Origin: Clostridiales bacterium oral taxon 876 str. F0540
GTDB lineage: Bacteria > Bacillota > Clostridia > Clostridiales > Clostridiaceae
Length of the DNA stretch: 64,000 nt
Reading direction: 5' to 3'
Assembly: GCA_000466585.1 (NCBI GenBank)
Contig: KE993499.1
Span: 139,339-203,338 of the forward strand
Below are positions 8,233-16,948 of this stretch, in pieces (positions within the stretch are counted from its first letter, which is position 1; every line of letters starts with the position of its first letter). The translations under genes were made by a program, and so were the position numbers. The notes under the pieces are model-generated. The model was given only the letters and a program-made list of their open reading frames with translations, ran no database searches and was not told the origin of the DNA.

Positions 8233-8323
8233 TATATTTCTCCTATAAACCTTATTAACTGCAAATATTAAGTCTATTTATAATATTCGATTAAAATTCA
8301 ATTTTCCCTTCTTGTAGCCTTAT

Positions 8324-8358
8324 AAAAATAAAAAGAGTCTGACTACTAATCAAGACTC
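8324..8358 (-). terminator. Terminator after the riboswitch-controlled secreted protein
   Basis: GAGTC(T)TGA / TCAGACTC hairpin (8335-8358), followed on the minus strand by TTTTTATTTTT (8324-8334). Confidence 0.75.
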
Positions 8359-8377
8359 CTTTATACACTCATATAAA

Positions 8378-8983
8378 TTAAGCAGACCTCGATCTACAAG
8401 GATCTACCAAAACAACTCTTCCGCCTATTTCTACTTCAATCCATTCCGAATATACTTCGACTCCATATTTTTTTGCTTCTTCTATAAGCTTTGCTGCCTT
8501 TTGGTTTGTAACATCAACTAAATGGTTTATTATTTTATCTAAATCATTATTAAACCTTAGGGTTAATCTGTTTAAGACTTCCTGTCTTTGAGCACTAAAT
8601 AAAGTTTCGCTTTTACTATTAACTTTTGTTATAGCATCTTCAACATTCTTTTGAAGATCACTATATTCCTTGCTTCCAACATTTAAAGCCTGAAGATTTT
8701 TTTCCATATTTAAGACATTGATTACTTCATTAAGCCTGTCTATATTAGCATTTGTATAGTTTATATCTATTTCTCCTGCAAATAGAGCCTTTTCACAATT
8801 ATACCTAAAGACAACCATGTTAGCCTGAGTAATTGCTTTTTGAATTTCAAAGTCTATCTCTTTATTTGTTTTCTCAATCATCTGATTTACTTTGTCAACA
8901 TTATTCTCCGCAGCCTGAACTTTAAAGCCAAAGAAAGAAAATACCATTACCATAGAAAAAAAAGCCATAAGAAGTTTTTTCAT
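8378..8983 (-). CDS. Secreted helical protein under c-di-GMP riboswitch control
   Basis: 201 residues from the ATG at 8983, chosen because SD AAAGGGG lies 8 nt upstream and the product then starts with a clean signal peptide MKKLLMAFFSMVMVFSFFGF with cleavage near VQAAEN. The mature part is helical and polar, with coiled-coil character (NQMIEKTNKEIDFEIQKAIT) and no recognised domain. The C-terminus is short and basic (DPCRSRSA). Its leader carries a c-di-GMP-I riboswitch and a consensus promoter, so abundance should follow c-di-GMP. A role at the cell surface is likely; function unknown. Confidence 0.8.
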   Translation of the reverse strand: MKKLLMAFFSMVMVFSFFGFKVQAAENNVDKVNQMIEKTNKEIDFEIQKAITQANMVVFRYNCEKALFAGEIDINYTNANIDRLNEVINVLNMEKNLQALNVGSKEYSDLQKNVEDAITKVNSKSETLFSAQRQEVLNRLTLRFNNDLDKIINHLVDVTNQKAAKLIEEAKKYGVEVYSEWIEVEIGGRVVLVDPCRSRSA

Positions 8984-9142
8984 AATACATTCCCCTTTCA
9001 TTTTAAAAAAATATAAAATGCCTACTTTAAAATTCTAGCCACAGCTTGTCTGTCTTGTACATATAAAAATATCTCTAGATTAAACCTGCACAAAGATAAG
9101 CAATAAATTGCTTTACTACATACTGTGTGTGTTTATTAAATA

Positions 9143-9222
9143 GGCAACCCAGCCGTCATAGATTAATATATAATCCTTAGACCCGCAGCTTTGCGTCTTC
9201 TTTTTTCAAAGAATTTGCTCTT
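9143..9222 (-). promoter_or_regulatory. Cyclic-di-GMP-I (GEMM-I) riboswitch aptamer
   Basis: Reading the minus strand, the conserved blocks occur in order: AGAGCAAA at the 5' side, a TTCTTTGAAAAAAGAA hairpin, GACGCAAAGC, GCGGGTCTAAGG, then a second hairpin and GGCTGGGTTGCC closing P1. These match the GEMM-I aptamer. The 160 nt between aptamer and start codon (8984-9142) hold a short AAGCAAT/ATTGCTT hairpin and A/T-rich DNA. I could not identify an unambiguous terminator there, so ON or OFF logic is undecided. Confidence 0.93.
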
Positions 9223-9247
9223 TTCTATATTATCTTTCACACATTAA

Positions 9248-9276
9248 ATGTTAGCATAATATTCCCAATATTTCAA
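9248..9276 (-). promoter_or_regulatory. Promoter of the c-di-GMP riboswitch transcript
   Basis: TTGAAA (9271-9276) and TAACAT (9248-9253) with a 17-bp spacer on the minus strand. The expected start near 9241 is about 20 nt before the aptamer. Confidence 0.75.
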
Positions 9277-9322
9277 CAGTTACCAGTAATATTTTTACAT
9301 TATCGTGAATATAATATTGCTC

Positions 9323-9655
9323 TCAATTTAATATACTTACTTTACTGCCTTCACTAACTTCACTAAAAGCACCTGCTTTACCTTCTATAACTATAGCAGC
9401 CCCTTCCACAGGCATTATAATTTTTCTGGGAGGCAAATTTTCAACTTTCTTAACTACCTTCATATCTATATCAACAAACAGCACATCAATATTAAACCTC
9501 ATAAAAAAAGTATGGATACTATTACAGGGTTTTATAAGTATAGCTTCATAATGAGGCTTTTTCCTGAACATGTATCCTAAAAATCTTGTTTTAAAAGTAT
9601 CTGCTATAAAAATCTTTCCAAGTACTACAGAATTATACTTTAAAACCTTGATCAT
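9323..9655 (-). CDS. DUF192 family protein
   Basis: 110 residues matching the DUF192 fold along its length: an N-terminal GKIFIADTFKTRFLGYMFR segment, then an HTFFMRFNIDVLFVD core and the PPRKIIMPVEGA block near the C-terminus. Biochemical role unknown. SD AGGAGG precedes the ATG. It is the last gene of the Tad locus, 59 bp after tadC on the same strand, and DUF192 genes often accompany Tad/type II secretion loci, so a minor assembly or export role is possible. No signal peptide is present, unlike the lipoprotein members of the family. Confidence 0.85.
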   Translation of the reverse strand: MIKVLKYNSVVLGKIFIADTFKTRFLGYMFRKKPHYEAILIKPCNSIHTFFMRFNIDVLFVDIDMKVVKKVENLPPRKIIMPVEGAAIVIEGKAGAFSEVSEGSKVSILN

Positions 9656-9714
9656 CTTCAGCCTCCTTGTATTCCTCAGTAGTCCGTAAGTATTATCACT
9701 CCTTATGTCCTTTC

Positions 9715-10638
9715 TTATTTTGCGGTAAAAGCTTTTACAATCTGGATTACTGCCGGACCTAAAATAATAATAAAAATTGATGGAAATATAAAAAACACTA
9801 GAGGAAATAACATCTTAATAGGTGCCTTCATTGCTTTTTCTCTTGCAGCCTGTTTTCTGTGCTCTCTTAGGTTTGCTGATTCAATTCTTAAAACTCTACC
9901 AAGACTTACGCCAAGTTCATCAGCTTGTATTAGAGAAGTTATAAGCATGGATAGTTCCCTTACATCACAACGTTCGCTCATATTTCTAAGAGCTATTTTA
10001 CGTTCTATTCCCATACGAACTTCTTTAAGACATTTTGAAAACTCATCGCATAACTCTCCGCTGATATTTGTAACAACTCTAGCCATGGCTCCATCAAAGG
10101 ATAACCCTGCCTCGACACTAACCGTAATCAGATCTAAAGTATAGGGTAAATCCTTAAGAATTTTACTTTTTCTGCTTTCGACTTTTCTTGATAAATAAAA
10201 ATTGAAAAATGCATTTGTACAGAGCGTCATAAGAGCAAAGAGTCCTAAAGTCTTTAAAAAACTATGACTAGCAGCGTAAGCAAGTAAACCCATGCAGCTT
10301 GAAAATATTAAAACTGCTATACTCTTTGTATAAAGATATTTTTCTGTGCTGCTATTTTTAAGCATCCCTGCCTTTTCAAGTTTCTTATTCAAAGCATCCA
10401 GTTTGTTCTTAGGTGTGGCTTTTAATAAAAAGTCTCCTAATGCCTTATAAAAAGGAGCAATTGTTCTTTCTGCAAATGTCCTGCTTATACTTTCATCTTC
10501 CTTTGCAGTATTAAGAAGCTTAACTTGTTTTACTCTTTTTGCGATTATGGTTCTGTCGCGAGTTACTAAAACAAGCATACTGTAAATAAGCATAAATGCC
10601 GCTATAAAAACAATAAATACTGCAATGTAAAGCATCAT
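9715..10638 (-). CDS. tadC: Tad pilus inner-membrane platform protein TadC
   Basis: 307 residues, T2SSF (GspF-like) fold. A first membrane segment (residues 2-24) is followed by a cytoplasmic region, a membrane pair around 100-140, the conserved block LPYTLDLITVSVEAGLSFDG near residue 160, helical LGVSLGRVLR and KAPIKMLFPLVFFIFPSIF at the C-terminus. With TadB it forms the membrane platform on which the TadA ATPase works to build the Flp pilus. SD GGAGGAAAAGT precedes the ATG. It lies 33 bp downstream of tadB and is followed by DUF192. Confidence 0.93.
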   Translation of the reverse strand: MMLYIAVFIVFIAAFMLIYSMLVLVTRDRTIIAKRVKQVKLLNTAKEDESISRTFAERTIAPFYKALGDFLLKATPKNKLDALNKKLEKAGMLKNSSTEKYLYTKSIAVLIFSSCMGLLAYAASHSFLKTLGLFALMTLCTNAFFNFYLSRKVESRKSKILKDLPYTLDLITVSVEAGLSFDGAMARVVTNISGELCDEFSKCLKEVRMGIERKIALRNMSERCDVRELSMLITSLIQADELGVSLGRVLRIESANLREHRKQAAREKAMKAPIKMLFPLVFFIFPSIFIIILGPAVIQIVKAFTAK

Positions 10639-10671
10639 ACTTTTCCTCCTTATCTATAATTCACTTTAAAA

Positions 10672-11628
10672 CTACATCTCTATATTAACTATTTTTCTAA
10701 TTATCAAAAATCCAAATATTTCACTTATAACAGATGCTGAAATCATCGCTATACCGGTTGGTGTTGTAAAAAGTACCATCATATACTTCTTATTAAACAC
10801 ATAAATGAAGGCTCCTAAAAAAATAGGAATGAGCATTACTATTATGCCAGACAGTCTTCCCTGGGCAGTCAAAGTCCTAAGCTCTCCCTTTATCTTTTGT
10901 CTTTCTCTTATGGTTTCTGAGATATTATCAAGTATTTCAGATAGATTACCACCTATATCCTTTTGAATTAATATTGCATTTATTACAAGTCTCAGATCGT
11001 CTGATTCCATTCTTTCAAGAAAGCTCTTAAGAGCCTCCTCCTCAGAAATTCCAAGGCTCATCTCCTTTAAAAGCTTTTTAAACTCCTTTGAAAAGGGGTC
11101 TTTTGTTTCCTCCGTAACTACCGCAACAGCCTGAAGAAATGAATATCCTGCTTTTAGCGAATTTGATATTATCGTTATACCTTCATTAAGTTGACTGTCA
11201 AAAAGCTTTATTCTATCCTTTTTCCTTTTTTGTATTACAAACTTAGGTATATTCCAAACCAATATAAAAACAACTAAAGGCATAAAATAATCTTTAGAAA
11301 CCGCATATATTAAAAAAGCTATCGCTGAGGAAGATAATACTTTAATAATTAAAAGTTCTTCTACAGTAATTGGCAAATCAGCTTTCATAAGTTCATTTTC
11401 AAGCTTTTCGGCTCTCTTTTTATTAAGCCTTTTTTCCGGCACTAAATTTGATAAAAGCTTTAAAGGACTAACTTTCTTATTGCCCTCAAATTTCTCCTTA
11501 AGCTCATAGTTCTCATCAAAATGCTTTAGCTTATCTATTGGTTTATTTTTATTTAAAACCACATACAGAACAGCCGCACCTAATCCCCATACAGCTAAAA
11601 AAACTAATACAGCTGCCAAATATAACAT
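10672..11628 (-). CDS. tadB: Tad pilus inner-membrane platform protein TadB
   Basis: 318 residues, paralogous to TadC. The T2SSF core is visible at LNEGITIISNSLKAGYSFLQ and DIGGNLSEILDNISETIRER, with membrane segments at the N-terminus (3-25), around 105-135 and at the C-terminus (about 260-310). It partners TadC as the platform for pilin extrusion. SD GGGAGGTGATGAA precedes the ATG. The gap from cpaF is 13 bp, so the two are almost certainly translated from one mRNA. Confidence 0.93.
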   Translation of the reverse strand: MLYLAAVLVFLAVWGLGAAVLYVVLNKNKPIDKLKHFDENYELKEKFEGNKKVSPLKLLSNLVPEKRLNKKRAEKLENELMKADLPITVEELLIIKVLSSSAIAFLIYAVSKDYFMPLVVFILVWNIPKFVIQKRKKDRIKLFDSQLNEGITIISNSLKAGYSFLQAVAVVTEETKDPFSKEFKKLLKEMSLGISEEEALKSFLERMESDDLRLVINAILIQKDIGGNLSEILDNISETIRERQKIKGELRTLTAQGRLSGIIVMLIPIFLGAFIYVFNKKYMMVLFTTPTGIAMISASVISEIFGFLIIRKIVNIEM

Positions 11629-11641
11629 TTCATCACCTCCC

Positions 11642-12970
11642 TTAAATTAAAAGGTCTGCTCCAATGTTAATACCTTTTTCTTTAAGCTTTTGAACAAACT
11701 TAGGCATTATTCCTGTAGATACAAATTCTCCTTTTACCTTGCCCCTACTGTCTAAGCCCCTTTGATCAAACCTAAAAATATCCTGAAGCACTATAACATC
11801 GCCTTCCATGCCTTGAACCTCTGTTATGTGAGTTATTTTCCTGCTTCCATCCATAAGTCGTGATTGCTGAACAATAATGTCGATAGCTGAAGCAACCTGA
11901 TCTCTTATAGCTTTTATAGGAAGATTCATTCCTGACATCAAAACCATAGTCTCAATTCTTGATAGCATATCCCTTGGGGAATTAGCATGTCCAGTTGTCA
12001 GAGATCCGTCATGACCGGTATTCATAGCTTGAAGCATATCTAAAGCTTCTCCGGAACGTACCTCCCCTACAATTATTCTGTCAGGCCTCATTCTCAGGCT
12101 GTTCTTTACTAGATCTCGTATAGTTATTTCACCTTTGCCTTCTAAATTTGAAGGCCTTGTTTCCAGCCTTACCACATGTTCCTGCGAAAGCTGAAGCTCT
12201 GCAGCGTCTTCTATTGTTACAATACGCTCATCCTGTGGTATAAATGAAGAAAGTACGTTCAAGGTAGTAGTCTTACCACTGCCTGTACCTCCCGATACCA
12301 CTATATTTAACCGGCCTTCAACACAGTATCTTAAAAGCTCTGCCATTTTTGAGTTCATGGTTCCGAATCTAACCAAGTCCTCAGCCTTAAAAGGATCTTC
12401 AGCAAATTTTCTTATGGTTATTGAGGGCCCATCTATTGCTAATGGAGGGATTATAGCATTGACTCTAGAACCGTTTGGAAGCCTAGCGTCAACCATAGGT
12501 GAGCTCTCATCTATTCTTCTGCCGATAGGCGATACTATCTTTTTAATAACATGAAGTACATGATTGTCATTTTTAAATTTTGCATCAGTTAAGACCAGCT
12601 TACCTTCCTTTTCTATATAAACATGTTCAGGACCATTTACCATAATCTCAGTAACGTTCCTGTCTGATAGAAGTCCCGTAATTGGGCCAAAGCCGATAAT
12701 TTCGTCAAGCAGTTCTTCTTTTATTTTGTTCTTTTGATTATTGGTCATATTAAGAGATTCTTGTTCAATATTCTTAGCAATAATATAATTTATTTTTTCC
12801 TTTAACTCCTCATTTTGTTCGGAAATTTCATTAAAATCTATATCTAATTCCTCTATTACTCTATTTTGCATTTTCATTTTAAGTTCAAAATAAGGATCAA
12901 TTTCTTTTTCATTAGCTTTATTGGTCTTCTTATCTATATTAATCTCTTCAAGTCTTTTCATAAGAGACAT
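11642..12970 (-). CDS. cpaF: Tad pilus assembly ATPase CpaF/TadA
   Basis: 442 residues, typical size. It is a type II/IV secretion hexameric ATPase of the CpaF group: an N-terminal acidic helical domain (1-90), the N2 domain with VTEIMVNGPEHVYIE (about 106-120) and the catalytic core with Walker A GGTGSGKT (227-234), Asp box TIEDAAELQL, Walker B region MRPDRIIVGEVR and a His-box segment ALDMLQAMNTGHDGSL. It powers pilin polymerisation at the membrane. The C-terminus includes the VQGMEGDVIVLQDIF block typical of CpaF. It sits 4 bp after cpaE. Confidence 0.96.
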   Translation of the reverse strand: MSLMKRLEEINIDKKTNKANEKEIDPYFELKMKMQNRVIEELDIDFNEISEQNEELKEKINYIIAKNIEQESLNMTNNQKNKIKEELLDEIIGFGPITGLLSDRNVTEIMVNGPEHVYIEKEGKLVLTDAKFKNDNHVLHVIKKIVSPIGRRIDESSPMVDARLPNGSRVNAIIPPLAIDGPSITIRKFAEDPFKAEDLVRFGTMNSKMAELLRYCVEGRLNIVVSGGTGSGKTTTLNVLSSFIPQDERIVTIEDAAELQLSQEHVVRLETRPSNLEGKGEITIRDLVKNSLRMRPDRIIVGEVRSGEALDMLQAMNTGHDGSLTTGHANSPRDMLSRIETMVLMSGMNLPIKAIRDQVASAIDIIVQQSRLMDGSRKITHITEVQGMEGDVIVLQDIFRFDQRGLDSRGKVKGEFVSTGIMPKFVQKLKEKGINIGADLLI

Positions 12971-12974
12971 GCTA

Positions 12975-14126
12975 TCACTCTCCCAATAAATCCTTGCACA
13001 TTATTTCTAAGGCTTTCCCTATTTTAGATTTATTATATTTGCCAGCATCACAAAATGGCTCACCTTTATTTATTGACAAAATAACTGTCTTCTCCTCATC
13101 CGGAAGCATTGCAAAAATATTATCTTTAAAAACTTCTTCTACATCTTTTTTGCCTATTCCATAGCCTGAATTAAATCTATTAATAACAAGTTTCACCTTG
13201 TCTCTTTCATATCCAAGTGATTGCATAACTCTTAAACCTAATTTAGTATTTTTAAGTGATATGATATCCATAGTAGATAAAAATACTATTTTTTGAGAAT
13301 GATCCAAAACATAAAGTGTATTATCATTAAAATTAATACCGGTATCTACAATAATTAAGTCATACTGATTTTTAACCTGCTTTAGTAGTTTTTCTATACT
13401 TTCTTTGCTAATATACTCTGCTGCTTCCGGCTTTCCGGGCGCAAATAACATGTCCAAGTTATCATTGCATTTGTACATATATGGTTTTATATTTTCATAA
13501 GAGTCCATTTGTCCTTCGTCAACCAAATCCAAAATAGTTTTTTGATTGTACTTATTAACCATTATGGATATATCTCCGAACTGCAAATCCATATCAATAA
13601 GAAGTATTTTCTTATTGGCTTGTTTGCTGAAGATAATAGAACTGTTAAGAGCCAAGACAGACTTGCCGACACCGCCCTTTGAGCTGAAAAAAGTAATTAT
13701 TTTCCCCTCTCTTAAGGGTTCGCTATTTATAAGTTTTACTTGTCTTTCTTTATATTTCTCATAGGTGCTTTTTACTGTCTCAACTAAACAATCATAGTTA
13801 AAGGGCTTTATAATATATTCCTTTGCTCCATAGAACATAGCCTTCTTTAAATACTCATTTTCGGCCTGAACAGACATTATTATAACTATTACATTGGGAT
13901 AATCATTCGTTATTCTTTCTGTTGTCTCAAGTCCGTTCAATACCGGCATATTAATATCCATTAAAACCACATCCGGATTAACTTCAGGTATAAGACTTAA
14001 CACTTCTTCCCCGTCAGATGCTTCCCCTACAACCTCAAACTGGTTATCCTCAAGGCCTAATATTTTTTTTATTACACTCCTTGTTTCATCTATATCATCT
14101 GCTATTAGCATTCTAATTTTATTCAT
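12975..14126 (-). CDS. cpaE: Tad localisation protein TadZ/CpaE with intact receiver domain
   Basis: 383 residues in two domains. The N-terminal receiver (1-120) keeps all phosphorylation residues: D10-D11, phospho-acceptor D57 in LMDINMP, S85 and K107 in IIKPF. The C-terminal MinD/ParA-type ATPase starts about residue 141 with the deviant Walker A SSKGGVGKS (K150, K155) and LLIDMDLQFGD. TadZ/CpaE proteins position the Tad machine in the cell. Many TadZ receivers are degenerate; this one looks competent for phosphorylation, possibly by the histidine kinase of the same locus. SD AAGGAGGGCTTTGC precedes the ATG. Confidence 0.92.
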   Translation of the reverse strand: MNKIRMLIADDIDETRSVIKKILGLEDNQFEVVGEASDGEEVLSLIPEVNPDVVLMDINMPVLNGLETTERITNDYPNVIVIIMSVQAENEYLKKAMFYGAKEYIIKPFNYDCLVETVKSTYEKYKERQVKLINSEPLREGKIITFFSSKGGVGKSVLALNSSIIFSKQANKKILLIDMDLQFGDISIMVNKYNQKTILDLVDEGQMDSYENIKPYMYKCNDNLDMLFAPGKPEAAEYISKESIEKLLKQVKNQYDLIIVDTGINFNDNTLYVLDHSQKIVFLSTMDIISLKNTKLGLRVMQSLGYERDKVKLVINRFNSGYGIGKKDVEEVFKDNIFAMLPDEEKTVILSINKGEPFCDAGKYNKSKIGKALEIMCKDLLGE

Positions 14127-14159
14127 GCAAAGCCCTCCTTTTAAGTGGCGGAAAACTTG

Positions 14160-15140
14160 TCACTTCAATTTTGGTATTTTTAAAACTTCACCGATTACTA
14201 TGATATCTTCATCATTTATATTGTTTGCTTTTTTAATTAAACTGTATTTTGAAGGGTCTCCGTAAACCTGGCTGCTTATTTTTCTAAGAGTATCTCCTCT
14301 TTTAACAGTGTAGGTTGTATCCCCTGAATTGTTTGAAGTCCCAGCACTTTGATTATTATTATCTGCGCCTTCTTTATTACCAGATTGTATATCCTCTGTT
14401 CCATCAACCCTAATATAAAACTCTTTCCAGGTTGTGCCGTTTGTTTCTACAGTACTATCATCCTTTAAAGGCCTAAGAGCAAGCTTTATAGTTCCTATGC
14501 TTTCAGCCAAGACTATTTTTTCAAGACTCTTAGTTTCTACCGACAAAGTTACAAGATAAGCTGCCTGATCCTTTTGAGCATCCTTATTATCTTTATTTAC
14601 TTCCCTGTCAAGCTGCTTATTAACAGCCAAAACTTCAATATTCTGAAGTATAATTTTTGCAACATCCGGTCTTGCTGCTTTTGTTCCGTCAGATTTTTCA
14701 CTTAAATAGACAACTATATCAACAAAATCACTGGGTTTTATCAAATAAGCTACTCCTGCGTCCCCCATAACATTTACAGAAATTGCTCTATGATCTTTAT
14801 CTATCTTTAAGCTTAATTCCTCTTCATCATTATTTATAAGCTTATCCTTATGAAAGCCCTCATTTTTCATTATTGTTTCTTTTGTGTATTTTCCAATAAC
14901 TTTAGAAGAATCGTTAACATAGTCACTAAAAAGAGTGCTGTCTGAAACCTGCACTTCTTTAACCATATCTTTATTTATAAGTGTTCTTGGCTGTATTGTA
15001 TCTGCAGCCACTAAAACAGTTGTTTTTTTTGCAATTGTTTTTGGGGATTTTATAGACTGCAGATACATAAATATAGTTATCGCTGCAAAAAGTGCTAATA
15101 TAAAGGAGGCTATGATTATCTTTGAGCCACTGCTTTTCAT
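14160..15140 (-). CDS. cpaB: Flp pilus assembly protein CpaB (RcpC) with C-terminal LysM domain
   Basis: 326 residues from the ATG at 15140, chosen because SD AAAGGAT lies upstream and the longer reading overlaps the tadG-like gene. One membrane anchor (residues 8-26) is followed by a SAF domain (about 38-105; VLVAADTIQPRTLINKDMVK), an RcpC/CpaB domain (about 110-250) and a low-complexity linker. The C-terminal LysM motif TYTVKRGDTLRKISSQVYGD then ends LKIPKLK. LysM binds peptidoglycan sugars, so in this monoderm the subunit could tether the pilus base to the wall where Gram-negatives use a secretin. That interpretation is inference. Confidence 0.88.
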   Translation of the reverse strand: MKSSGSKIIIASFILALFAAITIFMYLQSIKSPKTIAKKTTVLVAADTIQPRTLINKDMVKEVQVSDSTLFSDYVNDSSKVIGKYTKETIMKNEGFHKDKLINNDEEELSLKIDKDHRAISVNVMGDAGVAYLIKPSDFVDIVVYLSEKSDGTKAARPDVAKIILQNIEVLAVNKQLDREVNKDNKDAQKDQAAYLVTLSVETKSLEKIVLAESIGTIKLALRPLKDDSTVETNGTTWKEFYIRVDGTEDIQSGNKEGADNNNQSAGTSNNSGDTTYTVKRGDTLRKISSQVYGDPSKYSLIKKANNINDEDIIVIGEVLKIPKLK

Positions 15141-15162
15141 AATTGTCACATCCTTTTCTACA

Positions 15163-16056
15163 TTACTTAGACAACCTAGCTCCATATAAGCCTGTGTCAT
15201 TTAATTTAGTATCTATCGGTGCATTTATGACATACTGAATGAATCTTCCGCGTATCTCAATATTTCCGGATTTTTTATATATATCTTCCACATAAAATTC
15301 AGCAAACCCTGAGACCTGTATCTGTCCTCTTCCATTTACCATAAAACTATTTACTATAGGTATAGTCCAGATTCTAATTGAGTTTCTGGGAAAATTATTA
15401 AAAGAACTGATTTCTGAATTAATATAGTTTTTTATTTCATTTGCCGTTCCGGCCATATCACCGGTTTCAGTGTCTATATAGTCGCCAACTGCTATAGTTC
15501 CGTTATATCCGTATAATGCATTATTTCTAAAAACATTATTTCCTGTTCCCCCAAGTGCAACAGTTCCATAGTTACCACTATATCCATCTCCTGCTCCTGT
15601 TTTAAGTGTTATTAAGTCTCCATATGAGAAATTAAACTTTTGAACTGCAAATGGCCTTATACCGCCTTTTACAGATTTTACAGGGCCTATAATAGCACTA
15701 TTACCTGCACTTATATTACTTGACTGTATGCCTATTATAGGTGCAAAAAGATGTTTTACATTAACAGTTCCTGCTATCTGAATGCTCTTTTTATCAGCTG
15801 CAATCCCTATTGCAATATTATTGGTATCCACCCCATTTTTTCTTAGGTAATCCTGTGCCAAAGCTTTAGCTTTTACTTCATTGCTCGGAAGTTCGAGGGC
15901 TCCTGCCAATGCTGCTGAGTCCATAGCATTCGAAAGCTTTACTTTTTCCGTGTAAACTAATCCTATATCTAATGCAAAGGCAGCAAATCCAAATATAACT
16001 GTGATTAGTATGCATAATATAACAGATGCATTTCCTTTTTTAGGTTTCTTTTTCAT
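15163..16056 (-). CDS. TadG-like Flp pilus-associated protein
   Basis: 297 residues from the second ATG (16056), which lies 6 nt after SD GGAGG; the first ATG is 3 nt from it. A basic N-terminus KKKPKKGNASVILCILITVI leads into a prepilin-like membrane helix, followed by ALDIGLVYTEKVKLSNAMDS and AALAGALELP, the signature of the TadG/TadE_2-type proteins. The extracellular part is Gly/Asn-rich and lacks a complete von Willebrand A domain. It is thought to be a minor component of the Tad machine. It sits 11 bp after tadE. Confidence 0.85.
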   Translation of the reverse strand: MKKKPKKGNASVILCILITVIFGFAAFALDIGLVYTEKVKLSNAMDSAALAGALELPSNEVKAKALAQDYLRKNGVDTNNIAIGIAADKKSIQIAGTVNVKHLFAPIIGIQSSNISAGNSAIIGPVKSVKGGIRPFAVQKFNFSYGDLITLKTGAGDGYSGNYGTVALGGTGNNVFRNNALYGYNGTIAVGDYIDTETGDMAGTANEIKNYINSEISSFNNFPRNSIRIWTIPIVNSFMVNGRGQIQVSGFAEFYVEDIYKKSGNIEIRGRFIQYVINAPIDTKLNDTGLYGARLSK

Positions 16057-16069
16057 CATACCCCTCCCA

Positions 16070-16459
16070 TTATTCTATTCTCATGGAGGTCTGGGCATTT
16101 AATAGCACTGAATTCTTAAACATGCTGCTTATTATTGGAACAGTTAAATTATAGCTGTAGCTTAACTTTACAGTAAGCGCATCTCCGGATTTCCTATTTG
16201 CAAAATCAGGTGTTATGGTTACAGTTATTTTACTTGCATCAAGGCTTTGAGAATTTGCTATAATTAAATTTTTTATCTCTGCATCAGTGCTTCCGACTAT
16301 ACCGGCTCTTGCTCCTTCTCTTGACGCATACTGGATAGACAAATAAGAGTTTATCATCATTCCAAACTGCACTATTCCCATTATTAAAAGAAGCAAAATA
16401 GGAAGTATAATTGCAAATTCTACAAGTGCCTGGCCTTTATTGTTTCTTATAATTTTCAC
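16070..16459 (-). CDS. tadE: TadE-type pseudopilin
   Basis: 129 residues. The N-terminal MKIIRNNKG is followed by QALVEFAIILPILLLLIMGI, which is the TadE prepilin motif with cleavage expected after G9 and E at +5, F at +6 of the mature protein. The single hydrophobic helix should anchor it until processing by the A24 peptidase of this locus. The start is GTG with SD AAAGGAGG 10 nt upstream. It follows the flp gene after a terminator hairpin, so its mRNA is probably produced by partial read-through from the flp promoter. Confidence 0.93.
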   Translation of the reverse strand: MKIIRNNKGQALVEFAIILPILLLLIMGIVQFGMMINSYLSIQYASREGARAGIVGSTDAEIKNLIIANSQSLDASKITVTITPDFANRKSGDALTVKLSYSYNLTVPIISSMFKNSVLLNAQTSMRIE

Positions 16460-16551
16460 TGTAACCTTACCTCCTTTCAGCTGTAAAAGTTTGGTATTTT
16501 AGCGTGCTCGTTTCCATTGATAAACTGACTGTTAAAGTTTCGATTATTCCA

Positions 16552-16590
16552 AAAATGCTCTAATCAAACATCTTATGATTAGAGCATTTT
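16552..16590 (-). terminator. Terminator between flp pilin and tadE
   Basis: AAAATGCTCTAATCA / TGATTAGAGCATTTT, a 15-bp perfect hairpin with a T-rich 3' arm on the minus strand. It likely sets a high pilin-to-machine mRNA ratio by partial termination. Confidence 0.8.
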
Positions 16591-16639
16591 AATTGATTTA
16601 GAGGGTATCTTCAATTATTCCTTTTGTATATATCTATCT

Positions 16640-16873
16640 TTAAGCTAGAAAAGTTTTTGCATAATCAATATAAGTTGTTGTTGTTCCTCCTGAGGATGGA
16701 GAAAGTTTATCTATTATCTTTTGGAAAGTTTGTGATATTGCCGGCCCTAGCAATACCAAAACTGCAATAACAACTATTGCTACAAGCCCAATTATTAGTG
16801 CGTATTCAACCATGCCCTGACCTTTTTCATTGTTTATCTTTGATAAAGCATAGCCTTTGAATTTCTTTAACAT
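16640..16873 (-). CDS. flp: Flp-type major pilin
   Basis: 77 residues from the ATG at 16873 (SD AAGGAGG, 7 nt spacing; the upstream GTG is only 1 nt from the SD). The leader MLKKFKGYALSKINNEKG precedes the mature start QGMVEYALIIGLVAIVVIA, the Flp motif with G at -1, E at +5 and Y at +6. After the hydrophobic helix comes LGPAISQTFQKIIDKLSP and a Ser/Gly/Thr tail. The protein is processed by the A24 prepilin peptidase at 18917-19414 and assembled by CpaF/TadB/TadC. It has its own promoter and is followed by a terminator, as expected for an abundant subunit. Confidence 0.95.
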   Translation of the reverse strand: MLKKFKGYALSKINNEKGQGMVEYALIIGLVAIVVIAVLVLLGPAISQTFQKIIDKLSPSSGGTTTTYIDYAKTFLA

Positions 16874-16948
16874 AATCACTCCTCCTTTTATTAGTTACTT
16901 TTTGTGGTTAGTGGGTTCTCTGTGGATTTTTCTTCTCTTCTTGATATT

